Below the pieces are notes generated by a model. The model had not been told where the DNA came from. It made no database searches and saw only the letters and a program-made list of their open reading frames with translations. From contig NZ_CP138953.1 of assembly GCF_047126315.1 (NCBI RefSeq), positions 3,410,001-3,474,000 of the forward strand: a stretch of DNA of 64,000 nt. Direction: 5' to 3'. Source of the stretch: Shimia sp022448905 (GTDB lineage: Bacteria; Pseudomonadota; Alphaproteobacteria; Rhodobacterales; Rhodobacteraceae). This document shows positions 40,344 through 48,643 of the stretch, piece by piece. The stretch's first letter is position 1. Each line of letters begins with the position of its first letter. A program made the position numbers and the translations under genes.

Positions 40344-41530
40344 ATCGCGCCGCCTTGTTTGAGGGTTTCGAGGGCGTCGTTGGAAAAACCGAGACTGCCG
40401 TAAATATCGTTGTTGTCTTGGCCCAACTCCGGTGGCGGGCTGTCCACGGTTAGCGGCGCGCCGTCGAGTTTCACGCCGGTGGTGACCACATCAATGTCCC
40501 GCCCCACCCCCGGCACGTCGGAGAAACGATGCAGGAAGCCACGGTCTGCAATCTGCGGCATGTCGAGCACCTCTGGCACGGTCAGAACGGCTCCCGCTGG
40601 TACGCCGATTTTGTTGAGTTCTTTCGCCCAATCCCGCGCGGAGCGGGTCTTCAAAACTGCTTCCAGCTCCACTTTAAGAGCCAGTCTGTTTGTCTTACGG
40701 CTCTCGCGTGTTGCGTATTCCGGACGATCGCGCAGGGCCGCGAGGCTGAGGTGATCTGTGAGCAGCACCCACTGCTCGTCTTTGTTGGCGGCGATATTGA
40801 TCAAGCCGCCGCCTGCCTCAAACGCCCCGGAGGGCGCAGAAGTCGGGTTTTCGTTGCCATTGGCCTGTGGCTTGACGCCAGCGATCAGATAGTTGGACAC
40901 CGCCCAGCCCATGGTGGCAAGCACGGATTCCAACATGGAGACATCGATGAAGGTGCCGCGTGGACAGGCGTTGAGCGCGGCGGCGATGGCAAAGGCCGCT
41001 GTGATGCCCCCCACACTGTCGGCGATCGGGTAGCCCACCCGCAACGGCGCGCGGGCCGCGTCGCCAGTGACCGACATCACCCCCGATGTACCTTGGATGA
41101 TTTGGTCATAGGCCGGGCGGTGTTTCCACGGGCCATCTTGGCCAAAGCCCGAGATGGCGCAATAGATCAGGTCCGGCTTGATTTCTTTTAATCGGTCATA
41201 CCCCACGCCCAAACGGCCCATAACGCCGGGGCGGAAGTTCTCCACCACCACATCGGCGGTGGTGACAAGCTTCTCAAACAGGGCTTTGCCATCCGGGTTC
41301 TTAAGGTTCACCGTGACGGATTTTTTGCCTGCGTTTTGGGCGAGAAAGGACACTCCCATGTTGTTTTGGCTGAGCTCGGGATCGGCCCCCAACTGCCGCG
41401 CAAGATCGCCGCGCCCGACCGCTTCGACCTTGATCACTTCGGCCCCCATGTGGGCCAGTTGGTGGCAGGCAAAGGGGCCCGCGAGCACGTTGGTGAGGTC
41501 CAAAACGCGAATGTCCGTGAGTGGTTTCAT
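40340..41530 (-). CDS. CaiB/BaiF family CoA-transferase
   Basis: A 396-residue class III CoA-transferase. It starts MKPLTDIRVLDLTNVLAGPF and keeps the CoA-binding GAEVIKVEAVGRGDLARQ, the catalytic-aspartate region NLKNPDGKALFEKL with VVVENFRPGVMGRLG, and HRPAYDQIIQGTSGVMSVTG. Such enzymes move CoA between carboxylic acids without free CoA ester hydrolysis. ATG 41530 with AAAGGA is preferred to the open frame at 41584. It is co-translated with the citryl-CoA-lyase-like gene and divergent from an IclR regulator. Confidence 0.88.
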   Translation of the reverse strand: MKPLTDIRVLDLTNVLAGPFACHQLAHMGAEVIKVEAVGRGDLARQLGADPELSQNNMGVSFLAQNAGKKSVTVNLKNPDGKALFEKLVTTADVVVENFRPGVMGRLGVGYDRLKEIKPDLIYCAISGFGQDGPWKHRPAYDQIIQGTSGVMSVTGDAARAPLRVGYPIADSVGGITAAFAIAAALNACPRGTFIDVSMLESVLATMGWAVSNYLIAGVKPQANGNENPTSAPSGAFEAGGGLINIAANKDEQWVLLTDHLSLAALRDRPEYATRESRKTNRLALKVELEAVLKTRSARDWAKELNKIGVPAGAVLTVPEVLDMPQIADRGFLHRFSDVPGVGRDIDVVTTGVKLDGAPLTVDSPPPELGQDNNDIYGSLGFSNDALETLKQGGAI

Positions 41531-41604
41531 GGGATGTCCTTTCGCCATGGGAGCTAGACGCGCGATCCAAATGGTGCAACACATGGAGTCAATGGTTGCG
41601 CAGA

Positions 41605-42291
41605 GTGGAACAGTTGACCGAAACCCGCGTGGAATCCGTTGAGAAAGCTTTGTCGATTTTGGAGGCGTTTTCGGCTGAACGGCGGTCGCTCACGCTGACA
41701 GAAATCGCCAAGGAAACCGGGCTGTACAAAAGCAATGTGTCGCGACTGGCGGCGTCTTTGGAGCGCTATGGCTACCTCAAACGCGATGCGGACCGGCGGT
41801 TTCGGCTCGGCCCTGCTCTCTGGCGGTTAGGCACACTCTACCGGCGCAATTTTGAGATGGGGGACGCCATACGCCCTGTATTGCGCCAACTGGTGGCAGA
41901 GACCGGGGAAACGGCGTCTTTCTATGTGCTCGACCAAGATGAGCGGCTGTGTCTCTATCGGGAAAACTCGCCCGAACCCGTGCGCCACCATTTGGACGAA
42001 GGCGCGCGGCTAACGCTACGCGCCGGGGCGGCGGGGCATGTGCTTGCGGCCTATAGTTTGCAGGAAGCTGCGGCCAGGGCGCGGCTAAAAGCGGACGGCA
42101 GCTGCACCTCGGCGGGGGAGCGCAATCCGCATATTGCTTCGGCGGCGGCGCCGGTTGTGGATGCCACGGGGCAGTTTCACGGGGCTTTGGCGGTGTCCGG
42201 GCCTTTGGAGCGGCTCAGCGGCGATGCGCTGGAAATGGCGCGGCTGCGCGTGTTGCTGGCCGCTCAGAGTTTGGGCCGCGACATTCTTTAG
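41605..42291 (+). CDS. IclR family transcriptional regulator
   Basis: About 229 residues. The winged helix is VEKALSILEAFSAERRSLTL followed by TEIAKETGLYKSNVSRLAAS, and the effector domain has YLKRDADRRFRLGPALWRLG and HHLDEGARLTLRAGAAGHVL. It lies divergently to the CoA-transferase/lyase pair and most likely controls it. The frame is open from 41521, but homologues begin close to VESVEKALSIL, so GTG 41605 or TTG 41614 is likelier; the true start is uncertain. Confidence 0.83.
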   Translation: MEQLTETRVESVEKALSILEAFSAERRSLTLTEIAKETGLYKSNVSRLAASLERYGYLKRDADRRFRLGPALWRLGTLYRRNFEMGDAIRPVLRQLVAETGETASFYVLDQDERLCLYRENSPEPVRHHLDEGARLTLRAGAAGHVLAAYSLQEAAARARLKADGSCTSAGERNPHIASAAAPVVDATGQFHGALAVSGPLERLSGDALEMARLRVLLAAQSLGRDIL

Positions 42292-42431
42292 AGGAACAGC
42301 ACATCGATCGCCGTCAGCACCAAAAACACCGGGATCGAAATCACGGTGGCCAAGAGCACGGCGCTGGCCTTGGTCCATTTCACGGTGGGTGCAAATTGCC
42401 CCAATACGGCGGATTGTTTTGACTTTCTCAT
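42288..42431 (-). CDS. Small single-pass membrane protein, 47 residues
   Basis: A 47-residue frame MRKSKQSAVLGQFAPTVKWT followed by a clear hydrophobic helix (SAVLLATVISIPVFLVLTAI). The basic N-terminus and single helix suggest an inner-membrane peptide with the N-terminus in the cytoplasm. A start at 42446 would add five residues. No good ribosome binding site is seen for either. It overlaps the IclR gene's end by four bases and is divergent from the GNAT-like gene. Unrecognised family; existence is supported mainly by its composition. Confidence 0.45.
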   Translation of the reverse strand: MRKSKQSAVLGQFAPTVKWTKASAVLLATVISIPVFLVLTAIDVLFL

Positions 42432-42438
42432 TCTTTCA

Positions 42439-42453
42439 TTAACCATGAATTAG
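42439..42453 (+). promoter_or_regulatory. CtrA-like binding site
   Basis: TTAACCATGAATTAG contains the full half-site TTAACCAT and fits TTAA-N7-TTAG, one base from the CtrA consensus. It lies between the divergent 47-residue gene and the GNAT-like gene. CtrA control is inference. Confidence 0.4.
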
Positions 42454-42468
42454 GTTTCAGATGCGTTA

Positions 42469-43356
42469 ATGGCGGACATGTTGGATGTCTCCCTCCCCCT
42501 CCCCGCGCGCCCTTTGCAGCAGAGCGACGAATACCGTCAGGCTTTGTCTTTGACCGAGACGCAGACCAAGACGCTGAGCGACGGCACTTTGGTGCTGCGC
42601 CGCAAGATGGGTGGCGTGAATATCGCCATGCTGCCGCGCGCCACAATTGAGAAAGCCACCCTGCCCGGTCTGATCCGCGAGGCGGGCCTGCGGCGCGAGG
42701 TGTTGGTGATCAACCCGGACCACCCCGCGCCTTGGCTTGGCAATCTGGGCGCTGTGCCGGTGATGACTCCGACCCACGTGGCAGAGTTGGACCTGACTGG
42801 AGATCTGCGGGCGAAACTGCATCAGAAATGGCGCAACCGGTTGGTGTTTGCCGAAGGACAAGGCCTGCGCGTGACGCGACAGAACCTGCCGATCAAACCC
42901 GACAACTGGATTTTGCAACAGGACGCGCAGCAACAGGCATCACGCGGCTACTCCACATGGTCGGACGCGCTGACGTTGGCCTATAGCAAGGCCAACCGTG
43001 GCAGTGCAAAGCTCTTTACAGCCTTTGACGGCAAAGAGCCTGTGGCAGCGATGTTGTTCCTGTGTCATGGCGACAGCGCCACCTATCACATCAGCCACAC
43101 CACCGAAGCCGGCCGCGCTGCCAGCGCACACAATCTGCTTTTGTGGGAAGGTATGAACTGGCTGGCTGGCAAAGGCGTGACCAAGCTGGAATTAGGACAG
43201 GTGGACACCGAAAAAGCCGCCGGTCTGGCGCGGTTTAAACTGGGTACCGGCGCTACACTGCGGCCTTTGGGCGGCAGCTGGATTTGGTGGCCACCCTTGG
43301 GCAAGCTATTGTCGCCATTGAGGCTTTTGGACCGCAAGGCAATGTCGGCAGGTTAA
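42469..43356 (+). CDS. GNAT/BioF2-like acyltransferase family protein
   Basis: A 295-residue protein. The segment LRAKLHQKWRNRLVFAEGQG followed by FTAFDGKEPVAAMLFLCHGD, YHISHTTEAGRAASAHNLLL and LELGQVDTEKAAGLARFKLG follows the GNAT-like (FemAB/BioF2) acyltransferase pattern, where a cofactor-binding fold moves an acyl or aminoacyl group. No signal peptide. Substrate unknown; lipid or peptidoglycan-type acceptors are known in the broader superfamily. The start could also be ATG 42478. A CtrA-like site lies 16 bases upstream. Confidence 0.7.
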   Translation: MADMLDVSLPLPARPLQQSDEYRQALSLTETQTKTLSDGTLVLRRKMGGVNIAMLPRATIEKATLPGLIREAGLRREVLVINPDHPAPWLGNLGAVPVMTPTHVAELDLTGDLRAKLHQKWRNRLVFAEGQGLRVTRQNLPIKPDNWILQQDAQQQASRGYSTWSDALTLAYSKANRGSAKLFTAFDGKEPVAAMLFLCHGDSATYHISHTTEAGRAASAHNLLLWEGMNWLAGKGVTKLELGQVDTEKAAGLARFKLGTGATLRPLGGSWIWWPPLGKLLSPLRLLDRKAMSAG

Positions 43357-43748
43357 CCCCTGCCGATGTGCGCCGTGGCTTCGATCTCCAGCAGGGCTTC
43401 GTCTTCCACAAGATCAGCAACGACCACCAAAGACATGGCTGGGAAATGCCTTCCCATGACCGCGCGGTAAGCCTGCCCCACTTCGCGTTGATGCGCCAAA
43501 TACTCGGATTTGCTTTTCACAAACCAAGTCAGCCGGGCAATGTCGCTGGGCTGACCGCCTGCGGCTTCGACGATCTCACGAATGTTCTGCAAAACCTGCG
43601 TCATCTGGCCGATGAAATCATGGCTTTCAAAGACCTTCTGACTGTTCCAGCCAATCTGCCCGCCAATGTGCAGCGTGCCGTCTTCGGCCAGCATGCCGTT
43701 GGCGTAGCCCAGCGCGGGTGCCCAGCCCTCAGGATGTATTGTTTTCAA
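43353..43748 (-). CDS. RidA family (enamine/imine deaminase) protein
   Basis: A 131-residue RidA/YjgF-family protein: YANGMLAEDGTLHIGGQIGW, TQVLQNIREIVEAAGGQPSD, ARLTWFVKSKSEY and the C-terminal DEALLEIEATAHIG. RidA proteins hydrolyse reactive enamine/imine intermediates. The conserved arginine that binds the substrate carboxylate in canonical RidA is not evident, so activity may differ. It lies 16 bases after kynU at the end of the tryptophan/anthranilate operon, which hints at removal of the amino group from an enamine intermediate of that pathway. Confidence 0.83.
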   Translation of the reverse strand: MKTIHPEGWAPALGYANGMLAEDGTLHIGGQIGWNSQKVFESHDFIGQMTQVLQNIREIVEAAGGQPSDIARLTWFVKSKSEYLAHQREVGQAYRAVMGRHFPAMSLVVVADLVEDEALLEIEATAHIGRG

Positions 43749-43764
43749 ACCCTTAGTCCTCGTC

Positions 43765-44958
43765 TTACGTCACACGTGAGCGCACGTTGTATTTGTCTTC
43801 GCGCCAATGTTCATTGCTCATGACATCTTCGATGATCTCTGCCGCTGCGACGATATCCGCGTCGTCCAGATAGAGTGGTGTGAAGCCAAAGCGCATGATG
43901 TTGGGCGCGCGGAAGTCACCAATCACGCCACGATCAATGATTGCTTGCATCGCCGGATAGCCGTGCTCAAATGCAAAGGACACCTGTGAGCCACGCGCAT
44001 TGGCGTCCCGTGGGCTGGCGAGTGTTAGCATGGGGCAGCGCGCCTCGACCTCATTGATAAACAGATCAGACAGACGTTGGGAGGCGGCCCGTAGCTCCGC
44101 CATATCGACCCCGTCCCAGGCCTTAAGCGCTTCTTGCAAAACGCCCAGTTGCAGGATCGGCGGCGTACCCACGCGCATACGCTCGGTGGCAGAGGCTGGG
44201 CGGTAGTTGAGCTCCATCGCAAAGGGCGCGTCATGACCAAGCCAGCCGGACAACGCCGGTTCGATGTTTTTAACAATGTCGGGACGGACATAAATGAAGG
44301 CCGGGGCCCCTGGCCCCCCGTTGAGGTATTTGTAGGTGCAGCCGACGGCAAACTCTGCGTTGCTGCCCGCCATATCAACCTGCACCGCGCCAGCGGAATG
44401 CGCCAGATCCCAGATCATCACGGCGCCAACCTCGTGGGCACGTTTGGTGATCGCGTCCATGTCGTGCATGCGGCCCGAACGGTAATCCACCTGTGTGAGC
44501 ATCACCACGGCAACCTCTTCTGTGATGGCCTCGGCCACATCTTCGGGCGCTGGTGTGCGCAGCTCGTAGTCTTGGTCCAGCGTCTTGATCAGCCCTTCAG
44601 CCATGTAAAGGTCCGACGGGAAGTTGCCGTTGTCAGACAGGATCACCTTGCGGTCGGGGCGCATTTTTAACGCCGCCGCCAAGGCCTGATAGACTTTGAT
44701 AGACAGCGTGTCGCCGGTGGCCACAGAGCCTGCCGGTGCCCCGATCAAGTCTGCCAGCCGGTCGCCCACGACCTGTGGCAGCGCCATCCAGCCTGCGGTG
44801 TTCCACGCCTTAATAAGCTGTCCGCCCCATTCTTCGGTGATGGTTTTCTGCGCGCGCTCAGCCGCGCCCTTGGGCAGCACGCCCAGCGAGTTGCCATCGA
44901 GGTAGATCACGCCCTCGGGCACATCAAACAGCTCTTTTCTCGGAAGCGGAACGCCCAT
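43765..44958 (-). CDS. kynU: Kynureninase
   Basis: A 397-residue PLP enzyme splitting kynurenine into anthranilate and alanine. It begins MGVPLPRKELFDVPEGVIYL and has IYLDGNSLGVLPK, DLAHSAGAVQVDMAG (cofactor contacts) and the PLP lysine in GCTYKYLNGGPGAPAF, then LSGWLGHDAPFAMELNYRPA. ATG 44958 follows the stop of the dioxygenase gene by two bases, so the two are translationally coupled. It links tryptophan breakdown to the anthranilate genes upstream in the operon. Confidence 0.93.
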   Translation of the reverse strand: MGVPLPRKELFDVPEGVIYLDGNSLGVLPKGAAERAQKTITEEWGGQLIKAWNTAGWMALPQVVGDRLADLIGAPAGSVATGDTLSIKVYQALAAALKMRPDRKVILSDNGNFPSDLYMAEGLIKTLDQDYELRTPAPEDVAEAITEEVAVVMLTQVDYRSGRMHDMDAITKRAHEVGAVMIWDLAHSAGAVQVDMAGSNAEFAVGCTYKYLNGGPGAPAFIYVRPDIVKNIEPALSGWLGHDAPFAMELNYRPASATERMRVGTPPILQLGVLQEALKAWDGVDMAELRAASQRLSDLFINEVEARCPMLTLASPRDANARGSQVSFAFEHGYPAMQAIIDRGVIGDFRAPNIMRFGFTPLYLDDADIVAAAEIIEDVMSNEHWREDKYNVRSRVT

Positions 44959-44960
44959 GC

Positions 44961-45803
44961 TCACAAATCTCCGCGCAGGTGCCAAAGTTCGGGGAAAAGT
45001 TCCACATCCAGCATCCTGCGCAGATACTGCACGCCCGACGTGCCGCCGGTCCCGCGTTTAAATCCGATCACCCGTTCCACCGTGGTGACATGATTGAACC
45101 GCCAGCGGCGGAAGTAATCTTCCAGATCGACCAGTTTCTCGGCCAGTTCATACAGCCGCCAATGGGTGCCCACATCCTCATAGACAGTTTTCCAGCGCGC
45201 CTGAACCTCTGCCACCGCTTCATGTGGCTGCGTCATCTGCGGCGCAGGCATGGCGCTGTCATCCCCATCCAGAGAGACATAGAGATAGCGGATCACCTCG
45301 TCATAAAAACTCGGCTGCGCCAGTTCTGCTTCCAAAGCCGCCTTGGCCTCCGGCACATGGGCGTGGGGCTTCACCATATTGGGATTGCGGTTGCCCAGCA
45401 CATATTCGATCAACCGGTATTGATGGCTCTGGAAACCGGAGCTTGGCCCTAGTGCCTCGCGAAAGGTGGTGTAATCCGCCGGGGTCATCGTACGCAGCAC
45501 ATCCCAGGCGGAGTTGAGCTGTTCAAAGATCCGGCTGACCCGCGCGAGCATCTTGAACATATGGCTCAAATCCCCAGCCTTCAGCGCCTCCCGCGCCGCG
45601 CCAAGTTCGTGCAACGCCAGTTTCATCCAAAGCTCGGAGGTCTGATGCTGAATGATAAACAGCATCTCGTCATGCGCGTCGCTTTGCGGGTGCTGCTGGT
45701 TCAGGATCCCGTCCAGATGCAGATAGTCGCCATAGGACATGGCATCCTTGAAAGACATTTTGGCCCCGTCGGTGGACGGATCATAAGCTTGCTTTGTCAT
45801 CAT
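44961..45803 (-). CDS. kynA: Tryptophan 2,3-dioxygenase
   Basis: A 280-residue heme enzyme opening the indole ring to N-formylkynurenine. It shows YGDYLHLDGILNQQHPQSDA, HDEMLFIIQHQTSELWMKLA, the region FQSHQYRLIEYVLGNRNP and the proximal heme histidine in RWRFNHVTTVERVIGFKRGT, ending TSGVQYLRRML. Its start overlaps the ligase stop by four bases, and kynureninase follows after two bases. The formamidase that completes the path to kynurenine is not in the window. Confidence 0.94.
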   Translation of the reverse strand: MMTKQAYDPSTDGAKMSFKDAMSYGDYLHLDGILNQQHPQSDAHDEMLFIIQHQTSELWMKLALHELGAAREALKAGDLSHMFKMLARVSRIFEQLNSAWDVLRTMTPADYTTFREALGPSSGFQSHQYRLIEYVLGNRNPNMVKPHAHVPEAKAALEAELAQPSFYDEVIRYLYVSLDGDDSAMPAPQMTQPHEAVAEVQARWKTVYEDVGTHWRLYELAEKLVDLEDYFRRWRFNHVTTVERVIGFKRGTGGTSGVQYLRRMLDVELFPELWHLRGDL

Positions 45804-47410
45804 TTCTTCCTCAGGCGGAACCGCTGAATTTTGCCGGTTTCCGTCTTGGGTAATGCGTCGGTGTACACGACCGAACGCGGGTACTTAAAGGGGGCGATGG
45901 TGGCTTTCACGTGATCTTGCAACGCTTTGGTAATGGCCTCATCACCAGCCCCGCTGGCCAGGACCACATGCGCCTCCACAATCGCGCCGCGCGCCTCATC
46001 CGGCACGCCGATCACGGCACATTCTGCCACCGCCTCATGCGCCAACAAAGCAGCCTCAACTTCCGGCCCAGCGATGTTGTAGCCGGAGGAGATGATCATG
46101 TCGTCATTGCGCGCGGCAAAGTGGAAGTACCCGTCCTCGTCTTGCCAGAAGGCATCGCCGGAGATGTTCCAGCCGTCCACAACATATTCGTCCTGCCGTT
46201 CGCCGCGCAAGTAGCGACACCCGGTTGGGCCGCGTACGGCCAAACGCCCTACCTCACCGCGTGGCAAGGTCGCGCCATCCAGCCCCACCACTTTGGCCTC
46301 ATAACCGGTCACAGGCTTGCCGGTACAGGCCGGGCGGTGATCGTCAAACCGGTTCGAGATGAAGATATGCAACAACTCCGTTGCGCCAATGCCATCCAAC
46401 ATCGGCTTGCCGGTTTTCTTTTGCCACTCCTCATAAACCGGCGCAGGCAAGGTCTCCCCCGCACTCACCGCCGCCCGCAAGGAGGACAAGTCTGCCCCCT
46501 CGTCCATCGCCGCCAACATCGCGCGATAGGCGGTTGGCGCGGTGAAACAGACAGTGGCCTTATACTTCTCGATAATCTCAATCATATTGGGCGGCGTGGC
46601 CTGCTCCAGCAACGTCGCCGCAGCGCCAAAGCGAAGCGGGAAGATCGCCAGCCCGCCAAGCCCAAAGGTGAAGGCCAAAGGTGGGGAGCCGACAAAGACG
46701 TCTTCCGGCTGCACGTCCAGCACCTCATTGGCATAGCCATCGGCAATGATCATCAGATCGCGGTGAAAATGCATGGTGCCTTTCGGCTCCCCCGTGCTGC
46801 CAGACGTGAAGCCAATCAGCGCCACGTCATCCGCCGCCGTCGGCACCGCCTCAAAGGTCACGGGCTTTTCGAGTGCCAGCCGGTCCAGCTCCGCATCGTG
46901 GTTGGCCGTGCCGTCAAAGCCAATCACTTTCAGCCCGTCGCAGGCCTCGGCACTGGCCGTCATTTCCTCCATCAGCCGCGTGTCGCAAATGGCGTGGCTG
47001 ATCTCCGCTTTCTCAACATATTTGGTCAGTTCCACCGCGCGCAGCATCGGCATGGTGTTCACCACAACCGCACCAGCTTTGGTGGCCGCCAGCCAGCACG
47101 CCACCATCGCCGGGTTATTGGCCGATCGAATAAGTACGCGGTTTCCGGGCCTTACCCCCAAATCCTCAACCAACACATGCGCCAGCCGGTTGGTCCAGTC
47201 GGTTAGCTCCTTGTAGGTCCGGCGGCGCCCATTGCCGATCAGCGCGGTGTTGTCGCCAAAGCCTTTGGCGACCATGCCATCGGTCAACTCCCAGCCGGCG
47301 TTCATCTGTTCCGGACAGTCAAACCCCGCCAACAACAGGTCCGGCCACGTCTCCTTTGGGGGGAGATTGTCCCGCGTGAAGCTGTCCTCATGTGCGCTGG
47401 CGCCCATCAT
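45800..47410 (-). CDS. 2-aminobenzoate-CoA ligase
   Basis: A 536-residue adenylate-forming ligase of the benzoate-CoA ligase group. Motifs: IGFTSGSTGEPKGTMHFHRD (ATP loop), DGIGATELLHIFISNRFDDH and the hinge YPRSVVYTDALPKTETGKIQ with the catalytic lysine. The operon context (kynureninase making anthranilate, then 2-aminobenzoyl-CoA monooxygenase) points to anthranilate as substrate; benzoate-type ligases share the sequence features. It overlaps its neighbours by four bases on both sides. Confidence 0.87.
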   Translation of the reverse strand: MMGASAHEDSFTRDNLPPKETWPDLLLAGFDCPEQMNAGWELTDGMVAKGFGDNTALIGNGRRRTYKELTDWTNRLAHVLVEDLGVRPGNRVLIRSANNPAMVACWLAATKAGAVVVNTMPMLRAVELTKYVEKAEISHAICDTRLMEEMTASAEACDGLKVIGFDGTANHDAELDRLALEKPVTFEAVPTAADDVALIGFTSGSTGEPKGTMHFHRDLMIIADGYANEVLDVQPEDVFVGSPPLAFTFGLGGLAIFPLRFGAAATLLEQATPPNMIEIIEKYKATVCFTAPTAYRAMLAAMDEGADLSSLRAAVSAGETLPAPVYEEWQKKTGKPMLDGIGATELLHIFISNRFDDHRPACTGKPVTGYEAKVVGLDGATLPRGEVGRLAVRGPTGCRYLRGERQDEYVVDGWNISGDAFWQDEDGYFHFAARNDDMIISSGYNIAGPEVEAALLAHEAVAECAVIGVPDEARGAIVEAHVVLASGAGDEAITKALQDHVKATIAPFKYPRSVVYTDALPKTETGKIQRFRLRKK

Positions 47411-48573
47411 TTTCCTGCTCCTTCTGCTGTCGCGTTTGCCAAGGTCTGGCGCGCAATCACCACGCGCTGCACGTCGCTTGCCCCCTCATAAATCCGCAAA
47501 GCCCGGATCTCGCGATAGAGCCGTTCGACCACCTCGCCGGATTTCACCCCGTCGCCACCAAAGAGCTGTACCGCTTTGTCGATCACCTGCTGCGCGTGGT
47601 CGGTTGCAAAGAGCTTCGCCATAGCCGCCTCCCGTGTCACCCGTGGCGCGCCGCTGTCTTTGGCCCAAGCCGCACGATAGACCAGCAACGCCGCCGCATC
47701 CACATCCAGCGCCATATCCGCAATGTGCCCCTGCACCATCTGCAACTCAAACAGCGGTGCGCCCTGCACCTCTCGCGCCTGAACCCGTGCCACGGCTTCA
47801 TCGAGTGCGCGACGGGCAAAGCCCAGCGCCGCCGCCGCCACGGTGGAGCGGAACACGTCCAGCACCGACATGGCGATGGCAAAGCCGCGCCCTGCTTCGC
47901 CAATCAAGGCGTCGGCTGGAATGCGGCAATCGTCAAACTTCAAAGTCGCCAATGGATGAGGCGCGATGGTCTCCAACCTCTCCACCACCGACAGGCCCGG
48001 CGTGTCCGCAGGCACCACAAAGGCGCTCAGACCCTTGGCCCCCGGCGCTTCGCCTGTGCGCGCAAAAACCGTGTAGACATCGGCAATCCCGCCGTTGGAA
48101 ATCCAAGTCTTTTCGCCATTCAGAACAAAGTGATCGCCGTCCCGCGTCGCGGTCATGGTGGAGTTCGCCACATCAGAGCCAGACTGCGGCTCGGTGAGCG
48201 CAAAGGCAGCGATCGCCTTACCAGCCCGCGTCAACGGCAGCCATGCCGCTTTCTGTTCGTCCGTGCCAAACAGAGAGAGCGCCCCAGTGCCCAGCCCCTG
48301 CATGGCAAAGGCAAAATCCGCCAGCCCATCATGGCGCGCCAAAATCTCCCGGCTCAAACAGAGCGTCCGCACATCCAACGCGCCCTCCTCAGACGCCGTG
48401 GCCTGCAAAAAGCCTGCATCGCCCAATCGCGCCACCAGATCGCGACAGGTGCCATCCACATCCGCATGGCTCACCGAGGCCAAGGCGCTCTCAGCCCAGG
48501 CCTCCAACTCTGCAGCCCGCGCACGATGGGCCTCCTCAAAGAAAGGCCAGTCCAAAAAAGTTTGATCCGCCAT
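47407..48573 (-). CDS. Acyl-CoA dehydrogenase
   Basis: A 388-residue FAD enzyme. Flavin and substrate motifs: AFALTEPQSGSDVANSTMTA, NGEKTWISNGGIADVYTVFA, LGFARRALDEAVARVQAREV, and the C-terminal LFGGDGVKSGEVVERLYREI with IYEGASDVQRVVIAR. In this operon it probably oxidises a CoA-bound cyclic or ring-opened intermediate of anthranilate breakdown. It overlaps the ligase by four bases and follows the hydratase gene after a gap containing a GC-palindrome repeat. Confidence 0.9.
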   Translation of the reverse strand: MADQTFLDWPFFEEAHRARAAELEAWAESALASVSHADVDGTCRDLVARLGDAGFLQATASEEGALDVRTLCLSREILARHDGLADFAFAMQGLGTGALSLFGTDEQKAAWLPLTRAGKAIAAFALTEPQSGSDVANSTMTATRDGDHFVLNGEKTWISNGGIADVYTVFARTGEAPGAKGLSAFVVPADTPGLSVVERLETIAPHPLATLKFDDCRIPADALIGEAGRGFAIAMSVLDVFRSTVAAAALGFARRALDEAVARVQAREVQGAPLFELQMVQGHIADMALDVDAAALLVYRAAWAKDSGAPRVTREAAMAKLFATDHAQQVIDKAVQLFGGDGVKSGEVVERLYREIRALRIYEGASDVQRVVIARQTLANATAEGAGK

Positions 48574-48590
48574 GTGAAAGCCTCCCCTGC

Positions 48591-48635
48591 TTTCTCATTC
48601 GTCAAATATCTCGGGGGTCTGGGGGCTGGCCCCCA
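48591..48635 (-). repeat. GC-palindrome / GATATTT intergenic repeat, copy D
   Basis: On the minus strand: CTTGGGGGCCAGCCCCCAGA then CCCCCGAGATATTTGACGAA and TGAGAAAG. It lies in the 70-base gap between the enoyl-CoA hydratase and acyl-CoA dehydrogenase genes, the only sizeable gap inside the operon. Confidence 0.6.
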
Positions 48636-48643
48636 AGAAACCC

